Shown piece after piece: positions 41,052 through 51,689 of a stretch of DNA of 64,000 nt (the stretch's first letter is position 1; every line of letters begins with the position of its first letter). The DNA comes from Aspidiotus rigidus. Lineage: Eukaryota > Arthropoda > Insecta > Hemiptera > Diaspididae. Where the stretch lies: contig JAVHKY010000025.1 of the NCBI GenBank assembly GCA_035079385.1, positions 19,566,501 to 19,630,500 of the forward strand. The letters run 5' to 3'. The position numbers and the translations under genes are program-made. The notes beneath the pieces were generated by a model, which was not told the DNA's origin, ran no database searches, and saw only the letters and a list, made by a program, of their open reading frames with translations.

Positions 41052-42436
41052 TCAGGCCATCTTCCGGAATACAGTAATGCCATCCGTGTTGAGATGACGC
41101 ATTATCTCTATATGCTCGAGGGCGATGCGTTTAGGGTAGGAGTTCTCCTTATGGAGGAGCCTTTCCGATCCCTCACGGCTGTTTATTGAATGATCAGCAA
41201 AAGCTGATTGCCCTAAGTGTCCCTTATTCCAAGACTTCAGGTGCTCAGCTACTCTCACCTTCATTTGGCGGCTGGTTTCACTAATATAAAGGCCTCCACA
41301 ATCCCTACATTCCACCTTATAAACACCACTCCTCTCATCATAGTGTATGGGGTCCTTCAGCCCCACAAACAACCCTTCAACAGTGGTAGGATTGTAAAAC
41401 GATGGTTTGAAGCCAAACGGGCGGAGGGAGAACTTCCCCAGGAAAGGGAGACTGATCCAACGTATACGACGATCACGGATCGTGTCTCGGGGGAGGGAGA
41501 TGGTGGAGTCAAGAATGCTCCTCATAAGCTTCCTCCGAACCATCACGTCAACGTCGACATTGACCCCATTCACTCTGGCCAGGTGTTTTATTGTAAGTAA
41601 TACTTTCTTAAAGGCAGCCTGACTTGGAGGAATACGAGTCAGTCTGTGAACTAGGCTATTAAAGGCAGCCATCTTATGAGCAACAAGACAGAACGAACCT
41701 CCGTGGACTGAAACAACGGTCGTAGTAAAGTCCAAACTCATGGATACCGTCTGTTATAGAGATCGATGAATCCAAAAAGTTAATATTTTCAAAGTAAATT
41801 TTATGGAAGGCTACCAGGAATTGAGATACCTCAGAAACTCACCAAGGATATCTAGGGGACCAGTCCAAGTGCATAGAACGTCATAAACGTACCTGTGCCA
41901 ATAGTTAATATGATTAAGTAACACCTGGTTCGAGGAAAGAGGTCAAGTTCAAACTTGGACATGTAAATTTCAGAGATGGGGAGCCTAAAGGTGATCCAAT
42001 AGGATCCCTACTTCATCAGGGAACTCGAGAAATTCCCCTTCGAATTTACTGTAGTTGAGGGACCAGCAAATATTCAGCAGATCAAAAAATTCTTGAAGCT
42101 CATTGTGAGGAATGTTAGCTTTGACAAGTAGCTCACCCATACGCTGGATAGTAGCAGCCTTAGGAATATTCGGGAACAAACCAACAACATCAAACGAGCA
42201 GATGGTCGTTCCCGTGGAAAGACTTACACTTTTCTGGACGTCATAAAGAGGCCGAATTCAAGACCGAATGAGGAAATTCAAGATCAATGCGATGTTTGAA
42301 TCAACGGTTCAGGAATTTGGCAAGGCGCTAGGTGGGAGAGGAGGTGAATGAAACCACGGGTCGCATCGGGGTATTATTCTTATGCACTTTAGGCAGTCTG
42401 TAAAGGAGGGGGGCGTGGGGTAAGGAACAAGGAGGG
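41052..42436 (-). pseudogene. Penelope-like RT C-half and GIY-YIG endonuclease (broken)
   Basis: RT motifs on the minus strand: YRLPKVHKNNTPMRPVVSF, CSFDVVGLFPNIPKAATI, GSPLGSP and SEIYMSKFELDLF. The catalytic box reads RYVYDVL where the family has YVDD, so the first catalytic aspartate is a tyrosine. A stop and shift follow near 41800. The endonuclease part is one open frame of 229 codons (41052-41741): SGVYKVECRDCGGLYISE is the GIY-YIG start with the preceding cysteine pair, followed by RVAEHLKSWNKG and KRIALEHIEIMRHL. Compared with the copy at 44.4 kb, it lacks four residues (GHSF) around a conserved histidine. It is presumably inactive. Confidence 0.85.
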
Positions 42437-42442
42437 TTTTTT

Positions 42443-43407
42443 AACAGGGAACCTGTTTTATGGGGGCTCGTTGAGAAATTTGCCGTCCGCCGTGCGCCGT
42501 CCAGCAAAAAACTTGGAAAAATTTCGACCCTCGAGCCATGAGGGACTAAGAAAAACGACGGCTTCCTTAACGAAGTTAAACGAGGAACGCAGGGAACCTG
42601 TTTTATGAGTCAAATTGAAAATTCAAGGAAGCCTAGACCTAGATAAAGCTAGTTTAAAGAAGGCCTAGACCTACTATAAGCCTACTATAATATTGTTTGA
42701 GAGTCTAAATTTTTCTCGAATCTCCAGCTATATATGATAGCTCGAGAGTTGAAATTTTTCTACGTCCCCCTCCCATCATATATGGCTCGAGAGTCGAAAT
42801 TTCAACAGGGAACCTGTTCTATGGGGGGACTTTTTGAGAAATTTACCGTGCGCCGTCCGCCGTCCAGCAAAAAAATTGGAAAAATTTTGACTCTCAAACT
42901 ATATTATATGTACTAGGCTTACAGTAGGTCTACGCCTTCTTTAGACTAGCTTTATCTAGGTCTAGGCTTCATTGAATTTTCAATACCAAATCCCATTTGA
43001 CTCATAAAACAGGTTCCCTGCGTTCCTCGTTTAACTTCGTTAAAGAAGCCGTCGTTTTAACAGGGAACCTGTTTTATGGGGGGCTTTTTGAGAAATTTGC
43101 CGTGCGCCGTCCGCCGTCCAGCAAAAAACTTGGGAAAATTTCGACTCTCGAGCCATACATGATAGGAAGGGGATTTAGAAAAATTTGGACTCTTGAGCCA
43201 TATATGATAGGAGAGGGACTTGGAGAAATTTCGACTCTAGAGCTATATATGATAGGAAGACTAGGCTCACAGTAGGTCTAGGCCTCCTTTATACTAGCTC
43301 TATCTAGGTCTAGGCTTCCTTGAATTTGCAATACCAAATCCCGTTTGACTCATAAAACAGGTTCCCTGCTTTCCTCGTTTAACTTCGTTGAGGAAGCCAT
43401 CGTTTTT
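42443..43407. repeat. Cluster of CAGGGAACCTG repeats inside the Penelope-like element
   Basis: Start motifs AACAGGGAACCTGTTTTATG occur at about 42443, 42804 (TTCTATG) and 43059. End motifs CATAAAACAGGTTCCCTG, then CGTTCCTCGTTTAACTTCG and GAAGCCGTCGTT, close units at 43057 and 43407; a reversed end is at 42553-42612. Units share CCGTCCGCCGTCCAGCAAAA and CTCGAGCCATATATGATAGG segments. At least two units are head to tail. The block splits the Penelope-like reading between its N-terminus and RT. Confidence 0.75.
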
Positions 43408-43410
43408 CAT

Positions 43411-44213
43411 ATCTGGAGTTTTGATAATAGCTTCACTCCTGGTGATGACACTCCTAACTCATTTAACATGCTTAGAGAAGTTGAAATCCTCACTCTCTTT
43501 AGCACCACACTGCTGGAGCACTTCGTGGACCTTGGAAGAATAGGCGGATTTCTCCATCACCACAACAGCATTGCCCATGTCAATCTTAGAGACGATTAAA
43601 TTTTCCTCTTTAAACCTTGAATCACTCCTCCCAATTTATTACTCATGCAAGGGGGGGTTATTGCGGACTATTTTGGCACAGACTTTCTGGGTATTAAAAC
43701 CAGGAACAATTTTTACAGCAAGATCTGCAACAACATTTGTCAAAGTTTCATCCTTCTTGAGGGGAGGTAGACTGAATTTCAAACCTTTCTCAAGGAGGAC
43801 TATTTCATCACTATTAAAAACTGCCTGACTATTATTTATGAGGGGGGATGGAATTTCTGAACGATTTCTGAACGACAACACCGTCACTAACCCCTTCCTC
43901 CACTACATTAATGTCTATCATTCATGAGGGAGGACAATTTCCTATTTTTCTTCCCCTTCAAGTTTACCTCAAACTTACGACACTTTTCATTGACGTCCCG
44001 CATAAAGTAATTGAACTCGAGGGGGAGGAGCATACCGGAGAGTCTCGAATGGACCATAAGGTATCTAGTCGTAATATTATATTTACCATGCCATCTCCGC
44101 AAATCTGTTCTTATCCACTCCTCCCTCATATAGTTTTCCAGTTTCTTGGTCGTGAACTTACAATCGGAGTAGAACCGGAATTTCACGAACTTGGGTCTTG
44201 AATGCAACACCAA
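43411..44213 (-). pseudogene. Penelope-like element N-terminal region (broken)
   Basis: Minus-strand readings include AVFNSDEIVLLEKGLKFSLP and, in another frame, SKIDMGNAVVVMEKSAY, both typical of the region before the RT in Penelope-like elements. Upstream is a 101-codon frame (43908-44213) of the same orientation. Frames change at least twice. The next expected segment continues beyond the repeat cluster at 42430. Confidence 0.75.
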
Positions 44214-44304
44214 ACACTGACGAAGAAACCAAATATGAGAAGAAAACGAAGCGCATTGCTCCCGAAATTTCAGAAATAAGCGTTCTCAATTAAACGAATA
44301 CCTT

Positions 44305-44905
44305 CTTCTGCCCGTTTGGCTTCAGACCAGCGTTTTACAACCCTGCCACTGTTAAAGGGTTGTTTGTGAGGCTGAAGGACCCCATACCCGTTGATGAGAG
44401 GAGTGGTGTTTATAAGATGGAATTTGGGGATTGTGGAGGCCTCTATATTAGTGAAACCAGCCGCCAAATGAAAGTGAGAGTAGCTGAGCACCTGAAGTCT
44501 TGGAATAAGGGACACTTGGGGGAGTCAGCTTTTGCGGATCATTTAATAAACAGCGGTCACAGTTTCCGTGAGGGATTGGAAAGACTCCTCCATAAGGAGA
44601 ACTCCTACCGTAAGCGTATCGCCCTCGAGCATATCTAAAGATAATGCGTCATCTCAACACCGATGGCATTACTGTACTTAACTCGTACATTCCGGAAGAT
44701 GGCCTGATTGAACTGGTTTATGATTCACACCGCGATTTCTCGTTTGGCCAACCTTAAGATCTTGTTCTTCTCTTCCGTTGGTCAGCTGCTTTCATTTCAG
44801 TCCTCAAGATGGTTTATTAACCGAAAGCGCTCATCGTCGTTTCAATTTTTTCTGCGGTTTGCATTGTTTACTCTCCCTTCGGAATATTCTTCCTTTCGCG
44901 TTTAG
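44305..44905 (+). pseudogene. Inverted Penelope-like fragment: GIY-YIG endonuclease and tail
   Basis: On the + strand, directly beside the 5' side of the minus-strand element, one reads SGVYKMEFGDCGGLYISETS, RVAEHLKSWNKGHLGESAFA, NSGHSFREGLERLLHKENSY and RIALEHI, then a stop. The tail TTTCTGCGGTTTGCATTG and CTTCGGAATATTCTTCC to about 44905 is the reverse complement of the tail at 40.87 kb. One cysteine of the pair before the GIY motif is replaced (EFGDC for ECRDC). The RT part is absent, so it is 5'-truncated. The arrangement is head to head with the longer copy. Confidence 0.85.
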
Positions 44906-45614
44906 TACTAAGCTGGCTGTTCATTATAATGCGATAGACATCTTCTTTTAGGACTAGTCTAAGATATTTTGTAGCAATAGCATTATCATTAGAAGGACGC
45001 GATTGCTCGACAACAGTCTGGGTGTTGCTTGTCGTCCATATGTCCAGACAATTTGTGGTAGGCACATCGTCATCAAGGAGGACCCCGTTGCTTCAGACTT
45101 TTATTAAATTCTACTGTCCTGGATTTTTGATTGCGTCAGAAGATTACAACGTGCTCCATTTATAGATTTTTAAATAGTTGCGGATCATACCGCAGCAAGG
45201 AGGACTTCATTGCTCGAAATGGCCTAGATTGATGGTGTGACAGTCTAAGTTACAGAATTAAAAAGGTTTGGAAGAAGAAAAGTTGTAATCAAAAGAATTT
45301 TGGAACTACAAAAAATTTATACATAGCCAACAAGAATTTAATTTCAGCATAAGTCGGGTCATCATCACAAAGGACGCGATTGCCTCAGACTTCTCTTGGA
45401 CTCACTTTCTTCTTCACAAAGTGATGATCAATTATCGTCAAAGTTCAGAATTTTTAACAGTTGAAGAAGCATTGACCCTTAAGAAACTACTCTATAAAGG
45501 GACTCTACAGTTGATGGCTGTATTTGCAAAACATTCATTACTCTGATGACGTCGCAGAACTTGGATGCAAGTGCAGCCATCAGCTGGAAACTTGATCACA
45601 AACATGTTGTCTCG
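44906..45614. other. Unassigned, with a recurring AGGACGCGATTGC-like motif
   Basis: AGGACGCGATTGCTC, AGGACCCCGTTGCTTC, AGGACTTCATTGCTC and AGGACGCGATTGCCTC occur at about 44995, 45080, 45201 and 45380. It may be a decayed tandem repeat. No gene is supported. Confidence 0.35.
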
Positions 45615-46355
45615 TCATAGTTTCTCAGGATTGTAAGAGAGATCGTTCCCAAAGCTACCAATTCCCCAACTTCTATCTGCATCGCCTATGATGGACGAAA
45701 GTGCCCCCCAAGCGAAATTCATTTCTGCGAAAACACGCCAATAACGTCTCCAGATTCTCCCAGTGGTTTCGAACAACGAAAAAAAAATGGTTGTTCGAGT
45801 TTTGAATAGTTTCACGCACCGTACACATTACAAAGAATGCTGAAAATCCCTCAACGCCTGTACGAGTGGTGCGAAGGAAACCGTTCAAAATAACTGGAAT
45901 ATTTTATAAGTGCACTCGGTGTCGTACATATAAAGATTGTGCTCGCTTACCGGAATTCCGGAAATGGATCTTCATTGTTTTGTCGAGAGTATTGCTGGTA
46001 ACAGTCCTCTCGTCTTGGTGTTATTATGGTCGCTCTTTTATATTCTTCTACATTAGCGCGAAATTGTCAAAGAGAATTCTTCCGTAAAGTCAGTGAACAC
46101 GCAGCGGCTTTTTATCGATGCCATCCTGGGAATCGTGTGTCCTCTTCTATATACTCCAATGAACAAACAACGCCAAACGCAAGTCTACAATAAGGAAGAA
46201 CCAAACAATCGACTGAATTTTGTACCATTTTATGAAGGAATTTTTTGATTTCACTTTATTACGCTCCGAACAAAATGAATGAATGAAAAGAACTTACGTC
46301 GTATGTACGGCGTATGCATACCGCCGTTGTAGTCTACATTCGCGCGCGTGTACAT
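45615..46355 (-). CDS. Candidate two-exon small gene or 3' part of a gene (55 aa)
   Basis: On the minus strand, 46355-46298 is flanked by TTTTTCCAG and a GTAAGT donor, and 45724-45615 by TTTTCGCAG and a TGA stop. Joining them keeps frame and gives 168 nt: MYTRANVDYNGGMHTPYIRQ, then MNFAWGALSSIIGDADRSW and a hydrophilic end. The intron would be 573 bp. I recognise no family. The first exon begins exactly with ATG after the acceptor, so upstream exons may exist and the protein may be longer. Support is only splice signals, phase and a locally higher GC content; it could be chance. Confidence 0.3.
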
Positions 46356-48480
46356 CTGGAAAAATGAATAGAGATCGAAATCGGTCATCTATACTTGAGA
46401 CGAGCCGTAAGCGGGCATTTGTTCTGACCAGTTTCAAATTTCTGTGCACTCGTTCGGAATCTTGTCGCCAGTCCGATCCTGTAAAATGAATCGAATGACT
46501 TATGGAAATACATTAAATTACGATCATAATTGTATACGTATCGTACAGTTTATGTCTCTACAACGATGAATACATCATCATTATTTTGCCTCTTGGACGC
46601 TACTTTCGAAATTCTTTCCATTTAAATTTATTTCACGTAAGTTAAGGTGTACCATTTTTAAAATGTTTAACATGAAGAGCATCTCCTAGATAGTCCAAAC
46701 GGGCCAGGGGGAGGGGAGGATAGTTGTATAAAATCGTGACGGTTTTTCGTAAGGATTTTCTTAGGAGTAGTCCCAGTAAAAAAACCTTTGAAGACGGTTT
46801 TCGTCAGAGTTTATAAGCATACCCACAAAAAAATGTAAAATTCCTGAGAATCTGGGCTACGTCCGGGGAGAAAAGTTTCCTCCCACCTTCCTTCGAGAGG
46901 TGCGATCCTGATACAAAAATTCAGGTCACCTTTGAAATGTTTTTGAATCCCAACGAAAAAATCATATTGAATAATCGTTTCAAGTCCGCGTTCTACGTTG
47001 GAATTCTAGGTCACCTTCAGAGTGCTGTGATCACCCTCGAAAATTCTTTCTAGTCTTTAAACTAGGTCGGAGCTTCGTATCCTGATCACTGCATTACCTT
47101 TGCGAAATTTTTTCAAATCCCTTCACTGGATCAAGTTCCCACCTTAATCGGTACCCTAATTTTGAGAGATTTCTTCACCAAATAACTCCCGAAATAATAA
47201 AGCTCTTTTTGAAAGCTAATTAGACGATTGGTTCCTCTTTATTTCTACGTGCATGAATGTCTGTAATTTCTGTCTCGGAAATCATTCATAAATCAGGGGA
47301 ATATGAAAGACAACATTTTTTATTACAGAATAGGGCTTAAGAAAATTCCACAAAAAATATAATTCGAGTTCTAAGAAACAAACTAATTATGACTCGACTT
47401 CATCATGTAACTACCCTTTGAACTTTCGTTGCGTATAGAAACGTGCGTGCTAATACTTTCAGTTTGGTTCCCTGAAAGTCACAACTTGGAAAGTTTTCAA
47501 GCGCGAGTCTCCTTTCAAACGACACGTATAATATGTTCACCCGCAGAAAGTGGTTTGAATAAATTTGAGTGTAGATAAATCTTGGACGATAAATAACTTT
47601 CATTAATTTGTTTCGCTTACGAGAAAGCAGATAAACTCAACTTGGGCAGAAGGTACGGAATTCTCATTTTCGATTTTTATGCTAAAAAGAGGAAAAATCG
47701 CCAAGTTCTTCGGCTAGATACATACTAATGAATCTCTGTTTCATTGAAAACTATACATAACTGATGTAGCTATACGGTAATTAACTTTCTTTCTCGTAAC
47801 TTATAGATGAGGAAATAGTACGAACCGAACTCAGCTGACGTAGTGAGTGCTACACATTTCAGCGATGTTGTATTGATAAAATTATTTCAGTACTAGACTC
47901 TACGTATTGGTGTATCGTGAGAATGTGCACCGGTGCACGCGTATCTCAGTTTATACATTAATTAATTTTTCTTTCTCCAACATTGAATCTTACATCGGAT
48001 GGCAGCATTCCGTACCTACGAAGATACGACAACTCTTGGAGTAGATCAAAGGTAGAAACTAACCGATATAGACCTCAATATTATAGCCAATTGATAGAGA
48101 AGCTTTTTGAGCGTAATGGAATCTTGAGGACCGTTATGAGTATGATATAGAAATTACGAATATCCGTATAGAGTTTGAATGTTCGCTGGCAATGATGACA
48201 ATCAACCTGTTTAATAATTTCGTATTAGAAATGTTTCCGATCGGTTTGAAAGATAGAGGACGAGAAACTAACGAAGATCGTGCGACACAATTGCTGCAAG
48301 TCAGATTTTAACAAATTGATTTTCAATCTGCGGACCAAGTTTCGTTCCGAAATGTCAAGTTGACGTGGTTTCCAATGCGAGATTATGATTCGAAAAAATT
48401 AGCTGATGACGTCATGTCACTGACTAGTCATTATGTTGAAAATTTTGGGCTAACGGTTGCCCTAAGAATATGGAGAAAGT
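46356..48480. other. Unassigned intergenic sequence
   Basis: No supported exon, element ends or RNA gene. The GC content is slightly higher at 46356-46500, next to the candidate exon. Confidence 0.4.
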
Positions 48481-48555
48481 TGTTATTGATCATTGCTCGT
48501 CGACAAGCCTCCCTCAACGTAATTTTGATGACAGTACTAATACAGACTCTATCAG

Positions 48556-49320
48556 TAAACGCGAAAGGACGAATACTCCGAAGGGAGAGTAAATAATGCA
48601 AACCGCAGAAAAAAAGAAAGGTTGAAAGATTGAACGTTGTTGGAAGACCAACACGATATGCGGAGGGATTAATGAATTTACCGATTCCTTTGGGAGGGGT
48701 GAGGGATTTGACCAGCAAGGCGTGAGTATGCTAGAGGGTGGTTTCTTCAGGTATATCTTTGATATTCTGGACCAAGGAGGTGGAACACGTGAAGAATATG
48801 GGTTATTTAGATCAACTCGCGATTCGAAGTACTTTGCAAAGAAGTAAGTGAGGAAGGAGACGAAAGAGACTACAAGCCACATGAGAGTCTCAGGTTTATG
48901 GGGCTAGACGAGAAGGAATATTAGGGACAAACAAGACTTCATTCAGAGAAACCTGAGTAATATGATCAGTGATCACTGTCATTATTAGCTCTCCTCGCCT
49001 CAGCGACATGGGTAGAAAAGTTGAAGACAGTCCTACACGTGGCACCACAGGCTTCAAGTACCACATAAACCGTGTGATGGTAAGACTGTTTGTCCTTGAT
49101 AACCAAAGCGTTACCATCATCGGCTTTTGTAACATGCCATATTGTCCTTAATTCCTCGGTAAAAAAGTTGATCAAGCTTCCCTACTTGGGCTGCTCTCCG
49201 TCCTCTTAGCTTTTCCAATATCCTTTTCTGGTCAACCTCTGGGACGCTATCTCTAGTCATCTGAGAAGTGGTGGCTATCGGTAGAAGTGCAATGATTGCC
49301 ACAGCGTTTACATTGGTCGG
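48556..49320 (-). pseudogene. Third Penelope-like copy, internally deleted
   Basis: Minus-strand pieces: ELRTIWHVTKADDGNALVIK and DKQSYHHTVYVVLEACGA (N-terminal region) at 49175-49050; HKPETLMWLVVSFVSFLTYF and FAKYFESRVDLNN (start of the RT) at about 48890-48800; then the shared 3' tail with CCTTTCGCGTTTAC and GCAAACCGCAG at 48556-48610. RT catalytic motifs and endonuclease are missing, so an internal deletion joins the RT start to the tail. It is more diverged from the 41-44 kb copies than they are from each other. Confidence 0.65.
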
Positions 49321-49329
49321 AACAGCGGG

Positions 49330-49790
49330 GTCTTGGAGAATGTTGATGCTTCTGCCGTTCTCTTCACGCTGACCACCTTATTGAGAACAGTCGCTTGCAC
49401 TGAAGAGGATCCGAAGAGCTTTTATGCATATAAGAAATTGATAGAATTGACACGGTCCGAAACGTTACGGCTCGACATAATGACAGAATACTCAAAGAGT
49501 AGAGTAAACGAGAAACTAATTACAAAGACCGCAGATATAAAGGAGAAGATGCGAGATCTTTCGGTCAACAAACCATCATCGGGCAAAGTTAGAACGCATC
49601 ATATAAGAAATTCCTATCTTCGTTTTATAGCGTTAGAAGAAGTCAAAATCATTCGTCACAGCGAATCCGAAAACCTCATCCTCTTTATGAATACGACAGC
49701 AACTTTGCCTCTCTCCTCGTTCGTAATATCAATGATGACGTCGTCGACACTTTTAATGTTCGTCAATGGCGTTCGGAATTAGCGGAGTTA
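49330..49790 (+). pseudogene. Possible remnant related to the Penelope-like tail and endonuclease end
   Basis: GACCGCAGATATAAAGGAGA with TTTCGGTCAACAAACCATC (49536-49580) resembles the Penelope-like tail near 40.92 kb, and RFIALEEVKIIRHSE on + at about 49620 resembles RIALEHIEIMRHL. The two are in orientations that do not fit one simple copy. Treat as tentative. Confidence 0.3.
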
Positions 49791-50300
49791 GGACGTCAGA
49801 GTCTTTCAGGTCGAGTTCATTAGCCTCATCACCCTCCCATCTCTTCTCCCAGTATATACATGTAGGTTGACTTTAGAGGTAGAACCTTCTTAGCTTCTCT
49901 AATGTAGGTCAAATCATATGGGATCAGTGCCTTGACGACATGAGGGTCCTATCCTTGGGTAGTGCGACGTCATCCAATGAGTGACAGAAAATGTAAACTT
50001 CTTTCACGCTCGTAGAAACTTGTCAACAGCAAAGATCTTCCTTTAACAAATAAAAAAAGTCGACACTTTCTAAACAGACTTACGATAACGGGTTCTGAGT
50101 CCCTTTCCACATGTATTTAACGTGATCTCTTTTCTTTCAATACGTTTTTCCCCCACTTCTTGATTCCAGGTCACATCTTGATATTCAAAATTTTTGAAAT
50201 CCCCCCCTCCCTTCTCAAGCTCCATGATCCAAAATTTTCCAATTCCCCTCCTGACATAAATGACCGTAAGTCTCTCTCTCCCTTTCACATAGGTGACTTG

Positions 50301-50418
50301 CGATGAGAAAAGGATGCGCATTGCCCACTGGCAGGAACCCTATTTCTCTCTGATTGGACATCTAATCAGAGAGAAATGGTGTTCCTGTCAGTGGGCAATG
50401 AACATCCTTTTCTCATCG
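50301..50418. repeat. Near-perfect palindrome, 55-bp arms with 8-base loop
   Basis: 50301-50355 and 50364-50418 are reverse complements at 50 of 55 positions, starting CGATGAGAAAAGGATG. Weaker pairing extends outward to about 50287 and 50432 (GTGAC blocks). It could be a very small palindromic transposon or a source of hairpin RNA. There are no flanking repeats to decide. Confidence 0.75.
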
Positions 50419-50774
50419 CGGGTCACATATATGTACAGCTCAAGGGTTGGTATTTTTCCAAGTCCATCCTTCCCCATCACATGAAGTTCAATTGTCAAGA
50501 TTTTTACAAATCTTCTTCCTGGTGACTATTTGGAGAGTCCAAATTCTTCCTAAAGGGATTTCCTATGTCCGGATAGCCCCGTGCTCCTCGGAATCTCTAT
50601 CTGCCAAAAAGACGCTGAACATCGGATGATGGGCGTTTTTTCCTATAATGGCGCTCCGTTAGACAGATTTCTTGATAAAAGTTTTCCCATAAAACAAGCT
50701 TCTCACTTACCTCAAATAACTTGGTGAATGAAAAAGATCCAATTGGAGATAACGCAAAAAATTTCTCAAGTCCG

Positions 50775-51362
50775 TCGATGACGTTACCATGGCTACATAG
50801 ATACTACAATTTGATGGCGTCATGGTTCAGCCTCGTGACATCAGAATCTGATGATGTCATCTAGACCATTTTTTTTCAAGTCCGCCCCACTATTATATAC
50901 AGCTCCAAAGTCCAGGTCTGTGACGTCATGGGTCAGCCTTGTGACGTCACAATTTTATGACGTCATAGATCTGGTGCATCAACATTTTCAACAGGGAATC
51001 TGTTTCATCGGGGAGTTTTTCGGGAAAAACGACCGCCGTCCACCGTACAGCCGACTGGCAAACATCGGGGCTCGAAAATTTTTCAAGTCCCTCTCCTATC
51101 ATATAATAGCTTAGGAGCGTGGTCTGTGACGTCACAGTTTGATAACGTCATAGGTAATTCTTGTGACGTCACAACCTGATGACGTCATATATCAGTTTTT
51201 TTTTTCCACCCATCATATATAGTTTGGAGACGGGGCCAGTGATGTCACATATCAGTTTTTTTTCAAGTTCTCTTCTATTATTATATAGCTCCACACTCCG
51301 GGCCGGTCACGTCACAATGTCATGACATCATAGGTCAGCCTTTTGACGTTACAATCTACATT
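50775..51362. repeat. TGACGTCA palindrome cluster, left part
   Basis: Perfect TGACGTCA octamers are at 50921, 50942, 50958, 51127, 51164 and 51180, with many one-base variants between. They lie in repeated modules with CATATATAGCT-like, GGTCAGCCTTGTGACGTCAC and GATGACGTCATAG segments. The octamer is the CRE/ATF bZIP consensus, but here it belongs to a repeat, so function is unknown. The module continues right of the copia element at 58540-58690. Confidence 0.7.
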
Positions 51363-51401
51363 TTAACAGGGAACCTGTTCTGTTCCTTTTTTGAAAAATT
51401 T

Positions 51402-51620
51402 GTTGAAACTTCATCCCGACTGCCGGACATTGGAGGGGTACTCGTATAATAGATAAGATGATAAGACCTACGTGTACACCGAACAAACGCACGTTAGTGC
51501 ATATCTCGAAGTATCTTCATGTGAACCGTTTTATATTCTGTTGCTGCGATATTCGTTAAAAGGCTGTGAATTATATATTTTTTAACTTTTCTGTGATTGC
51601 TAATTTTTCGTTCTTCAACA
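51402..51620 (+). repeat. 5' LTR
   Basis: 219 bp, begins TGTTGAA and ends TTCAACA, giving a 7-bp terminal inverted repeat with TG...CA ends. Confidence 0.97.
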
Positions 51621-51634
51621 TGGCAGCAGAGCCG
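51621..51634 (+). other. Primer-binding site, initiator tRNA-Met-like
   Basis: TGGCAGCAGAGC directly follows the 5' LTR. It matches the complement of the 3' end of animal initiator tRNA-Met (TGGTAGCAGAGC) with one mismatch. Many copia elements use this tRNA, some through an internal fragment. Confidence 0.7.
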
Positions 51635-51689
51635 TGTAATAAAGTTCCACTGTAATAAATTTTTTTTTTCGTATTGGAGGTGATTTTAT

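Larger units (their letters stand above)
40866..44236 (-). mobile_element. Penelope-like retroelement, decayed, interrupted
   Basis: Minus-strand pieces are in the order expected for a Penelope-like element: N-terminal region (44213 to 43420), then after an insert (43407-42443) the reverse transcriptase (42430 to about 41760) and a GIY-YIG endonuclease (41741 to 41052), then a 3' tail to about 40866. The tail (AGAATACTCCGAAGGGA with GCAAACCGCAGAAAA) is shared with copies at 44.9 and 48.6 kb. Frames are broken in several places. Outer ends are approximate. Confidence 0.85.

Noticed and set aside
44287..44309. Reading the 23-bp repeat as the target duplication of the whole head-to-head Penelope pair
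   Set aside because: The + fragment lies outside the right copy of the repeat, so it cannot bracket both; it is kept only as an unexplained direct repeat.
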